DNA from: an uncultured Lachnospiraceae bacterium
Lineage (GTDB): Bacteria > Bacillota > Clostridia > Lachnospirales > Lachnospiraceae
DNA length: 21,761 nucleotides
Assembly: GCA_947631075.1 (NCBI GenBank)
Contig: CANRJU010000013.1
Coordinates: 1-21,761, forward strand
Reading direction: 5' to 3'
Shown: positions 15,551-21,246 of the stretch, one piece after another
Position numbering within the stretch: the stretch's first letter is position 1
How the letters are laid out: every line of letters begins with the position of its first letter
Made by a program: the position numbers and the translations under genes
Notes under the pieces: model-generated
Seen by the model: only the letters and a program-made list of their open reading frames with translations
Told to the model about the DNA's origin: nothing
Database searches by the model: none

Positions 15551-16417
15551 ATGGCGGCAAAGAAAATGGGACTTGGCAAGGGACTGGATTCTATGATCCC
15601 GCCGAAAAGCGTAGGGGGCAGTGAAAAGGAAAATCCGGGCACCGGCGAGACGGTGTTAAATATAAATGATGTGGAACCCAACAGAAGGCAGCCCCGCAAA
15701 AATTTTAACGAGGATTCCCTTCTGGAATTGAGCGAATCAATTAAGCTGCACGGCATCGTTCAGCCGTTGGTAGTCAGCAAGCAGAAGGACTATTATGAGA
15801 TTATTGCCGGGGAGAGAAGATGGCGGGCCGCCAAGATGGCAGGGCTGAAGGAGATTCCCGTGGTAATCAAAGACTACTCCCCCCAGGAAATTATGGAGGT
15901 AGCGCTGATTGAAAATATTCAGCGGGAGGATCTGAATCCGGTAGAAGAAGCGAGAGCCTACCAGGGCCTTATCGACGAGTACAATCTGAAACAGGACGAA
16001 GTGGCTGAAAAGGTGTCCAAGAGCAGAACGGCCATCACAAATTCCCTGCGTCTTTTGAAGCTGGATGAGAGGGTGCTGGAGCTGCTTATCAATGAGAGCA
16101 TTTCCAGCGGACATGCCAGAGCCCTTCTGGGGCTGTCGGATCCGGAGCAGCAGTACACCATCGCGTCCAAAATTTTTGACGAAAAGCTCAGCGTCCGCGA
16201 GACGGAGAAGTTAGTGAAGTCCATCAATAATCCTGCCAAGAAGGCGCCCAAAAAGGAATTGAAGAATGACTTTGTCTATCGGGACCTGGAGGAGCAGCTA
16301 AAGCAGAAGCTGGGAACGAAGGTGAGAATCAACCGCAAGACGGAGCAAAAGGGAAAAATCGAGATCGAGTATTATTCCCCGGAGGAATTAGAGAAGATAT
16401 TAGGGTATTTTAAATAA
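15551..16417 (+). CDS. parB: Chromosome partitioning protein ParB/Spo0J
   Basis: CTP-dependent DNA clamp that loads at parS and recruits condensin and ParA. The 288 residues start MAAKKMGLGKGLDSMIP, the common N-terminal ParA-contact region. The CTP-binding box GERRWRA (87-93), ENIQREDLNPVEEA, the helix-turn-helix KQDEVAEKVSKSRTAITNSL, SSGHARALL and a C-terminal dimerisation segment follow. ATG 15551 is eight bases after AAAGGAG; the frame extends to a TTG at 15533 inside parA without a comparable site. A perfect target parS lies in rsmG upstream. No second ParB-like gene (noc) is seen here. Confidence 0.95.
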   Translation: MAAKKMGLGKGLDSMIPPKSVGGSEKENPGTGETVLNINDVEPNRRQPRKNFNEDSLLELSESIKLHGIVQPLVVSKQKDYYEIIAGERRWRAAKMAGLKEIPVVIKDYSPQEIMEVALIENIQREDLNPVEEARAYQGLIDEYNLKQDEVAEKVSKSRTAITNSLRLLKLDERVLELLINESISSGHARALLGLSDPEQQYTIASKIFDEKLSVRETEKLVKSINNPAKKAPKKELKNDFVYRDLEEQLKQKLGTKVRINRKTEQKGKIEIEYYSPEELEKILGYFK

Positions 16418-16447
16418 TAGAACATATGTTCACAAGGAGGAAGAAAG

Positions 16448-16951
16448 ATGTTTAAATTTTCTGATTTTGGATTGGACGCCGACCTGTTTGTACTAATCAG
16501 TCTGGTACTGATTCTGGCGCTGATCGTGTTCTGCATCGTGCTGCTGGCGAAGTGCAGCGGACTGAGAAAGAGATATGAGGCGTTTATGAATGGATCCGAG
16601 GGAAAGAGCCTGGAGGACGCCTTTAAGAAAAAATTTGAAAATATGGATTACATCAATGAGAAGCTGGGAGAAATCGACGTGCGCCTCAATGGCATCGACA
16701 TGAACCTCTTGCAGACATATCAGAAAATCGGAATCGTGAAGTACGACGCGTTCAAGGAGATCGGCGGCACGCTCAGCTTCGCGCTGACACTGCTGACCAA
16801 AGACAACGACGGATTTATCTTAAATTCCATGCACAGCAACACGGAGGGCTGCTACACCTATATCAAAGAAGTGAAGGCCGGAGAAGTGTTCGTGGCGCTG
16901 TCGGAGGAGGAGAGCCAGTCCTTGGAGCAGGCTAAAAAAATGGGCGGCTGA
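16448..16951 (+). CDS. DUF4446 family membrane protein
   Basis: A 167-residue protein with one N-terminal membrane helix (about 12-34, DLFVLISLVLILALIVFCIV), then a charged, probably coiled segment with AFKKKFENMDYINEKLGEID, and a C-terminal domain containing YDAFKEIGGTLSFALTLLTKDNDGFILNSMHS. That last block is the recognisable core of DUF4446, a family of unknown function often found after parB in clostridia. AAGGAGG precedes ATG 16448. The gap to parB is 30 bases, so it is probably co-transcribed, which hints at a link with chromosome segregation or the cell envelope, but nothing in the sequence shows a reaction. Its last codons overlap a terminator read on the other strand. Confidence 0.85.
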   Translation: MFKFSDFGLDADLFVLISLVLILALIVFCIVLLAKCSGLRKRYEAFMNGSEGKSLEDAFKKKFENMDYINEKLGEIDVRLNGIDMNLLQTYQKIGIVKYDAFKEIGGTLSFALTLLTKDNDGFILNSMHSNTEGCYTYIKEVKAGEVFVALSEEESQSLEQAKKMGG

Positions 16952-16961
16952 TTAAGCCGCC
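16934..16961 (-). terminator. probable terminator of the tRNA-Lys transcript
   Basis: On the minus strand a perfect seven-base GC-rich stem GGCGGCT / AGCCGCC with loop TAATC (16961-16943) is followed by CATTTTTTT. It lies 65 bases beyond the tRNA and inside the end of the DUF4446 gene. On the plus strand no T run follows, so it would not stop parAB transcripts well. Confidence 0.65.
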
Positions 16962-17025
16962 GGGAAAGGGCATAAAAAAAGCCCTCACCCAGCAGTTGCA
17001 GGTCTGCCAAACAAGGACTCGGGAG

Positions 17026-17098
17026 TACGCCATTGGGGGCTCGAACCCCAGACACCCTGATTAAGAGTCAGGTGCTCTACCAACTGAGCTAATGGCGC
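17026..17098 (-). tRNA. tRNA-Lys (anticodon CTT)
   Basis: The 73 bases fold as a complete cloverleaf: acceptor GCGCCAT / ATGGCGT, D stem GCTC/GAGC, anticodon stem CCTGA/TCAGG with loop CTCTTAA (anticodon CTT, reads AAG), variable loop GTGTC, T stem TGGGG/CCCCA with loop TTCGAGC, and discriminator A. CCA is not encoded. The first acceptor pair is G-U rather than G-C. A promoter lies 22 bases upstream, so it is transcribed alone, convergent with the parAB-DUF4446 genes. Confidence 0.95.
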
Positions 17099-17119
17099 TT
17101 AAGTTTTTGAACAATGATT

Positions 17120-17148
17120 ATTATATAATAGTTTATCGAAAAAAGCAA
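17120..17148 (-). promoter_or_regulatory. promoter for tRNA-Lys
   Basis: On the minus strand TTGCTT (17148-17143) and TATAAT (17125-17120) are 17 bases apart; the -10 ends 21 bases before the tRNA. The same AT-rich patch also reads TATAAT on the plus strand (17124-17129), but without a usable -35, so I see no clear promoter for the transporter gene at 17202. Confidence 0.7.
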
Positions 17149-17201
17149 GCCTTTATTTATTAAATAAGTAAAAAAATGTAATAAAGATTTGGGAGGAAGA
17201 A

Positions 17202-18368
17202 ATGAACAAAAACAACGGTAAATACCACAAGATGTTAAAAAGCTTTCTGCACAACTGCCGGTATATTATTGCGCTTGTGATACTGATCACGATTTCCATC
17301 TGTGTGGTGGTCTACTGGGACAATACCATGGCCATTGTGGGAAACTTTTTGTCGGTCATTGCCCCGTTCATTGTAGGGTTCTTTATTGCGTATCTGATCA
17401 AACCCATCGTGAACGCTTTTGAGAAATTGCTGGACAAGTGCAAGCCCGGCCGGGGGATGAAAATCAAAAAGGCGGTCAGCGTCATCATTTCCTATATGAT
17501 TGTGGTGGGCGCAATCACGATTTTGATCGTTTACATTTATCCGCAGTTAAAAGACAGCGGGCAGGACCTGCGGGAGAGCATAGAGCACGGCTATCACTAT
17601 ATGATAAATAATACGGACAAGATCAATCAGATTTTGCCGTTTATCAATCTCAGCGATATTATGGAATATGTCAAGAGCAATCTGTTTGACAATATTATGT
17701 ATCACGGCACTACCATCGCGCCTTACCTGTACCGGCTGTCCACGTCTCTGTTCGGCATGGTCTACAATATTTTTATGGGACTGATCATATCCATTTATAT
17801 TGTCATTGATAGTAAGAGATTGGTGAAATCCCTTCAAAAGGTAGTTTATGCTATTGTACCGAAAAAACATGCGTCGTCCATATGGAACACCATCTGCGAG
17901 TGCAACCATATTTTCAATGGATTTTTGTTTGGAAAAGCGCTGGATTCCCTGATTATCGGAATTATCTGCTTCGTCGCCATGAGCATTCTGCGGCTGCCGT
18001 ATCCCCTGCTCATGAGCATCATCGTGGGCGTGACCAACATGATTCCCTACTTTGGCCCCATCATCGGTGCGGTGCCGGGCGTGCTCCTGTACCTGTTTAT
18101 CGATCCGAAGCTGTCGCTGATTTTTGCCATTATGATTCTGGTGCTGCAGCAGTTCGACGGCCTCTACCTGGGTCCCAGGATTCTGGGGGACCTGACGGGC
18201 ATCAAGCCGCTCTGGGTAATTTTCGGAGTGACGGTGGGAGGAGCGTACTTCGGGGCGCTGGGAATGTTTCTGGGCGTGCCCGCCGTGGCCGTACTCATGT
18301 ACCTCGCAAACCTTATGATCGAGCGCTCCCTGAAAAGAAAGGAGTACGATTTATCGGATTCCGAGTAG
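17202..18368 (+). CDS. AI-2E family membrane protein (PerM/YdiK-like)
   Basis: A 388-residue polytopic membrane protein of the AI-2E transporter (UPF0118) family. Members include proposed exporters of autoinducer-2 and sodium/proton antiporters, so the substrate cannot be named here. Two close N-terminal helices (about 20-65, YIIALVILITISICVVV and FLSVIAPFIVGFFIAYLIKP) are followed by a soluble stretch (about 115-165). A helix-rich C-terminal half follows, with the family blocks IVGVTNMIPYFGPIIGAVPG and LGPRILGDLTGIKPLWVIF. The start ATG 17202 has GGGAGG upstream. It stands alone: the tRNA before it is on the other strand and a repeat-rich gap follows. Confidence 0.88.
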   Translation: MNKNNGKYHKMLKSFLHNCRYIIALVILITISICVVVYWDNTMAIVGNFLSVIAPFIVGFFIAYLIKPIVNAFEKLLDKCKPGRGMKIKKAVSVIISYMIVVGAITILIVYIYPQLKDSGQDLRESIEHGYHYMINNTDKINQILPFINLSDIMEYVKSNLFDNIMYHGTTIAPYLYRLSTSLFGMVYNIFMGLIISIYIVIDSKRLVKSLQKVVYAIVPKKHASSIWNTICECNHIFNGFLFGKALDSLIIGIICFVAMSILRLPYPLLMSIIVGVTNMIPYFGPIIGAVPGVLLYLFIDPKLSLIFAIMILVLQQFDGLYLGPRILGDLTGIKPLWVIFGVTVGGAYFGALGMFLGVPAVAVLMYLANLMIERSLKRKEYDLSDSE

Positions 18369-18511
18369 CTTTTCAACCTCATCCAGAGAGCGAAGAAGGC
18401 GCTCAAGGAAAAATGATATTTTTTTTTGATATAGCGTGCGAGAAATTTTGCGCTTCAGATTGTTTGGATTTAAAAAATTTGCCACGAAAAAACCCTCTTT
18501 TTTTTCAACCT

Positions 18512-18537
18512 AATCTCCATTCCGGAGCGTTTACGCG
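18512..18537 (-). repeat. 26-base dispersed repeat, left copy
   Basis: This segment matches the reverse complement of 19658-19683 at 25 of 26 positions. It contains CTCC ATTCC GGAG and GCGT TT ACGC, two small hairpin-forming motifs. The pair flanks the trmB gene in inverted orientation. Confidence 0.9.
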
Positions 18538-18544
18538 ACGGGGC

Positions 18545-18637
18545 GATGAGAAAGCTGCGTAGCAGTTTCTCATCTGCCATCAAAAACTATTTGTGACGCC
18601 CCGGCACAAATAGTCAATGTGAACATAGTTCACATTG
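18545..18637. repeat. three consecutive hairpins
   Basis: Hairpin 1 (18545-18574): GATGAGAAA, a bulged G, CTGC, loop GTA, then GCAGTTTCTCATC. Hairpin 2 (18586-18614): perfect ten-base arms ACTATTTGTG / CACAAATAGT around ACGCCCCGG. Hairpin 3 (18615-18637): perfect ten-base arms CAATGTGAAC / GTTCACATTG around ATA. None has a T run after it on either strand, so they are not ordinary terminators. Confidence 0.85.
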
Positions 18638-18667
18638 TGAAACAATATGCTATCGAGCTTATTTTTC
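18628..18667 (+). repeat. 40-base direct repeat, first copy
   Basis: A GTTCACATTGTGAA palindrome is followed by a hairpin with loop TATCGA and the right arm GCTTATTTTT. It recurs 110 bases later at 18738-18777 with several changes that mostly keep the hairpin. Confidence 0.85.
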
Positions 18668-18684
18668 ACACTATATTAATTATT

Positions 18685-18752
18685 ATTTCTGAGCGAACAA
18701 GTTCGCCATAGCAAACTATGTTCACATTGTGAACTATGCTCACATTGTGAAA
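18685..18752. repeat. composite palindromic repeat, copy B
   Basis: Contains GCGAAC AA GTTCGC (18693-18706) and GTTCAC ATT GTGAAC (18720-18734). Bases 18685-18706 are the exact reverse complement of 10497-10518, and the following TGTTCACATT block matches the first palindrome of copy A. The spacer between the two parts is shorter here than in copy A. Confidence 0.85.
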
Positions 18753-18777
18753 AAATAAGTTATCGAGCTTATTTTTT
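18738..18777 (+). repeat. 40-base direct repeat, second copy
   Basis: Counterpart of 18628-18667. Its hairpin is closer to perfect: AAAAAATAAG / CTTATTTTTT (18750-18777). Confidence 0.85.
18750..18777. terminator. possible bidirectional terminator between the AI-2E gene and trmB
   Basis: Ten-base stem AAAAAATAAG / CTTATTTTTT with loop TTATCGAG. It is A-rich on one arm and T-rich on the other, so it could end transcripts from both sides. It is 51 bases after the trmB stop. The stem is AT-rich, so strength is doubtful. Confidence 0.5.
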
Positions 18778-18828
18778 ATAATAAGTATATGAAAAAAGAG
18801 GGAAAATGTTCCTGTTCTAAGGCGCGCG

Positions 18829-19467
18829 TCAGCGGGAAATGACGAAGCGGCAGATGGGGTGCCCCTCCGAGACGAAGCGGCTCTCGTACTCCGTCATGAT
18901 ATTTCCCTCCAGAAATTCGCTGTGATGCAGGTCGTAAGTGAGCTCGTCGACATGCCACAGGCCGGAGTCCCGCACGGACTCCAGAGAGAAATCAAAGAGG
19001 GGGCGGTTATCCGTCTTGAACTGGATAAACCCGTTCGGCGTCAAAATGTGGTCGTACATTGTGAGAAAGCCGGGGCTGGTGAGCCGCCTCTTGGCGTGAC
19101 GGTCCTTGGGCCAGGGATCGGAAAAGTTCAGATAAATCCGGTCCACCTCGTGCTTGTCGAATATATCCAAAAGATATCTGGCGTCAAAGCGGAGAAAATA
19201 AAGGTTGTCCAGATCGGTGAGAATCCGGTGCTCCAGCGCCCGGTAGAGAACACTGGAATACATCTCGATACCGAGGTAGTTGACAGAGGGATTTTCCTCC
19301 GCCAGCGCGTGGATGAACTGACCCTTTCCCATGCCGATCTCTAAGTGCAGGGGATGCCGATTGTGAAAAAATGTATGCCATTTGCCCTTGTAATGCTCCG
19401 GGTCGTGGATGACAAAGGGACTTTTGTCGATATATTCTTTGGAACCTTTGATGTTTCGTAGCCGCAT
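18829..19467 (-). CDS. trmB: tRNA (guanine-46-N7) methyltransferase TrmB
   Basis: Transfers a methyl group from SAM to N7 of G46 in the tRNA variable loop. The 212 residues start MRLRNIKGSKEYID and show the SAM site LEIGMGKGQF (42-51), GIEMYSSVLYRAL, the catalytic NFSDPWPKDRHAKRRL (114-129) and FIQFKTDNRPLF, the normal single-domain layout. AGGAGG lies six bases before ATG 19467. The gene opposes the rightward genes around it and so faces the replication fork. A 26-base inverted repeat pair lies outside both ends. Confidence 0.96.
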   Translation of the reverse strand: MRLRNIKGSKEYIDKSPFVIHDPEHYKGKWHTFFHNRHPLHLEIGMGKGQFIHALAEENPSVNYLGIEMYSSVLYRALEHRILTDLDNLYFLRFDARYLLDIFDKHEVDRIYLNFSDPWPKDRHAKRRLTSPGFLTMYDHILTPNGFIQFKTDNRPLFDFSLESVRDSGLWHVDELTYDLHHSEFLEGNIMTEYESRFVSEGHPICRFVISR

Positions 19468-19549
19468 AGAGCCCTCCTGTTTATTGCGCTATCGCGATGA
19501 ACGCGTCCCAGTAATTTTACCACAGAAATGGGAAAAAAGAAATAGGAAC

Positions 19550-19578
19550 TTGGAAAATCTTGCAAAATCGTGTATTAT
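19550..19578 (+). promoter_or_regulatory. sigma-A type promoter for the carboxypeptidase gene
   Basis: TTGGAA (19550-19555) and TATTAT (19573-19578) are 17 bases apart. This gives a leader of about 100 bases before ATG 19687, containing the 14-base-stem hairpin at 19624-19660. Confidence 0.6.
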
Positions 19579-19623
19579 AAGAGTAAGTGCAAATGATTTT
19601 TTAAAAATAAAGAATGGAGATCA

Positions 19624-19660
19624 GCGTTAAAAATCATGCTGATGCAATGATTTTTAACGC
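19624..19660. repeat. perfect 14-base inverted repeat in the carboxypeptidase leader
   Basis: Arms GCGTTAAAAATCAT and ATGATTTTTAACGC around the nine-base loop GCTGATGCA. No T run follows, so termination is unlikely. It ends 26 bases before the start codon and touches the 26-base dispersed repeat. Confidence 0.9.
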
Positions 19661-19683
19661 GCAAACGCTCCGGAATGGAGATT
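19658..19683 (+). repeat. 26-base dispersed repeat, right copy
   Basis: Inverted partner of 18512-18537 (one mismatch). This copy supplies the GGAG ribosome site of the carboxypeptidase gene, and its CTCC GGAAT GGAG motif could pair that site into a small hairpin. Confidence 0.88.
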
Positions 19684-19686
19684 GCT

Positions 19687-21105
19687 ATGAAAAAGAAAAT
19701 AGGCATCCTGTTTTTTCTGTTCATGACAGCCGGAATTTTGGCGCCCGGCCCGGTGAGGAGCGCCCAGGCAAAGAACCTGCAGCTGGCCGCGGAGTCGGCG
19801 ATTGTGATGGACGTGCAGTCCGGGACTGTTTTGTATGAGAAAAATATCAATAAAAAGCAGTACCCCGCCAGTATTACGAAGGTCATGACGGCGATGCTCG
19901 CCATTGAAAATTCTACCATGGATGAGACGGTGACTTACTCGCCGCAGGCGCTGCAGCTGGAGAGCGGCGCGTCGAATATCAACATCAAGGCCGGGGAGAA
20001 GATCAGCATGGAGGACAGCCTCTACGCTATTCTCCTGATGTCGGCCAACGAGGGATGTAACGGCGTGGCGGAGCATATCGCGGGAAGCACGGAAAATTAT
20101 GTGAATATGATGAACGAGCGGGCCAAGGAGCTGGGCTGTACGGGGACCCATTTTGCCAATACAAACGGCCTCTGGCTGAAGAATCACTACACGACCGCTC
20201 ACGACATGGGACTGATTGCCAGGGCGGCGTTCAAGAATCCGGATTTCGCGAAGATTACCGGGACGAAGCGCTATAATATCGGAAGGACGAACAAGGCGAA
20301 GGACGGCCACGCGCTGGTCAACCATCACGGGATGCTGGTGGCGGGCAATTATCCACAGTATGTGTATGAATACTGCGTGGGAGGAAAGACGGGCTATACG
20401 CTGAAGTGCCGGTACACCCTCGTCACCTACGCGAAAAAAGACGATATGACGCTGGTGTCCGTCATTCTGAGATCGGAGGCTCCCTGGAACGACTTGAACG
20501 AGTACAGCGACACCATAAAGCTGATGAATTATTGTTTTGAAAATTACAAGAGGTATCCGATTCAGGAGAGCTCGGTGAAGGAATTGAGCGGTTCCGCCTT
20601 TTTTACCAGATTCAGCCCGTATTTTAACGACAAATACAGTTCTCTCACCATTGACGAGGACGCGGGCGTCCTTCTCCCCAAGGACGTGTCCCTGGATCAG
20701 ACGGAGAAGAAGGTCGAGTTTTACGACGCGCCGCGGACCAGCCCGGACGGGAAAAACGCGATCGGAAGAATTGTTTACACCTATGATGGAAAAGAGGTGG
20801 GCGGTTCGGAGATTTACTACAAGAACGCGGGGCTTCCCACGCTGAATGACAGCATCGATATGTCGGAGTGGTTCGACGACGCGGTGGAAAAGGCGTCCCG
20901 GGATCCTTTCCCGTGGAAGAAGGTGGCCGTCGTGGTCATTCTGATTCTCGTAGCGGGATTCGCCGTGTCCTATATTATCCAGCAGATGAGGCTGGGCCGG
21001 GAACAGCGGGAGAGGAGAAACCGCTATAAAAAAGTCCAGAAAAATAGAAGGCGCAGCAGGAAATATGACCGGAACCGGTATTATAAAAATTATAAAAGAA
21101 GATAA
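19687..21105 (+). CDS. Serine-type D-Ala-D-Ala carboxypeptidase (PBP5/DacA family, S11)
   Basis: Trims the terminal D-alanine from peptidoglycan stem peptides outside the cell. A signal peptide covers about residues 1-28 (MKKKIGILFFLFMTAGILAP, ending RSAQA). The active-site triad is SITK (62-65), SAN (119-121) and KTG (234-236). HYTTAHDMGLI and the later beta-rich domain fit the family. A membrane helix near 413-433 and a very basic 38-residue tail anchor it, so the tail should be cytoplasmic. After KTGYT the protein reads LKCRYT, with cysteine where Ala is common. ATG 19687 has GGAG six bases upstream; ATG 19675 would add four residues and lacks a site. A vegetative or sporulation role cannot be told apart here. 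Confidence 0.93.
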   Translation: MKKKIGILFFLFMTAGILAPGPVRSAQAKNLQLAAESAIVMDVQSGTVLYEKNINKKQYPASITKVMTAMLAIENSTMDETVTYSPQALQLESGASNINIKAGEKISMEDSLYAILLMSANEGCNGVAEHIAGSTENYVNMMNERAKELGCTGTHFANTNGLWLKNHYTTAHDMGLIARAAFKNPDFAKITGTKRYNIGRTNKAKDGHALVNHHGMLVAGNYPQYVYEYCVGGKTGYTLKCRYTLVTYAKKDDMTLVSVILRSEAPWNDLNEYSDTIKLMNYCFENYKRYPIQESSVKELSGSAFFTRFSPYFNDKYSSLTIDEDAGVLLPKDVSLDQTEKKVEFYDAPRTSPDGKNAIGRIVYTYDGKEVGGSEIYYKNAGLPTLNDSIDMSEWFDDAVEKASRDPFPWKKVAVVVILILVAGFAVSYIIQQMRLGREQRERRNRYKKVQKNRRRSRKYDRNRYYKNYKRR

Positions 21106-21113
21106 AAATATAT

Positions 21114-21149
21114 ATAGAAAAAGGGGCTGACAGGGGCCCCTTTTTCTAT
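21114..21149. terminator. bidirectional rho-independent terminator
   Basis: A perfect 14-base stem ATAGAAAAAGGGGC / GCCCCTTTTTCTAT with loop TGACAGGG, GC-rich near the loop and with T runs on both strands. It starts eight bases after the carboxypeptidase stop and also serves the convergent gene whose stop is at 21247. The remaining gap (21150-21246) shows nothing else clear. Confidence 0.92.
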
Positions 21150-21246
21150 TCATAACAATCAAATATAATTTTTCTGATTTCGAGTGAGCATAATCTGTAT
21201 TGTTATACAAGCATCTCCTCACTGATCTCCCTGCCCTGTGAAACTA

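Larger units (their letters stand above)
18369..18828. other. 460-base gene-free stretch with a palindromic repeat array
   Basis: No convincing gene is present. The first part (18369-18511) holds a five-base stem GAGCG/CGCTC and a nine-T run (18419-18427) that may end the AI-2E transcript, though hairpin and T run are not adjacent. From 18512 to 18777 the sequence is almost continuous hairpins, listed separately. The last 50 bases before the trmB stop show nothing further. Confidence 0.8.

Noticed and set aside
18628..18645. parS-like site in the repeat array (TTCACATTGTGAAACA)
   Set aside because: The half-sites resemble parS but the centre is three bases longer, so it should not be bound as parS.
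18512..18777. Possible CRISPR array
   Set aside because: Repeats are palindromes of different sequence and spacing, with only two copies of any unit, and no cas genes are present.
18512..19683. Insertion sequence bounded by the 26-base inverted repeats
   Set aside because: The enclosed gene is an ordinary trmB, no transposase is present, and I saw no flanking target duplication.
20349..20357. Perfect DnaA box inside the carboxypeptidase gene
   Set aside because: Isolated and within coding sequence, 13 kb from the origin; no supporting boxes nearby.
19654..21222. Long open frame of 522 codons on the minus strand opposite the carboxypeptidase gene
   Set aside because: It mirrors a gene with all three active-site motifs, signal peptide and ribosome site. 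Its translation shows no recognisable domain and crosses the terminator at 21114-21149.
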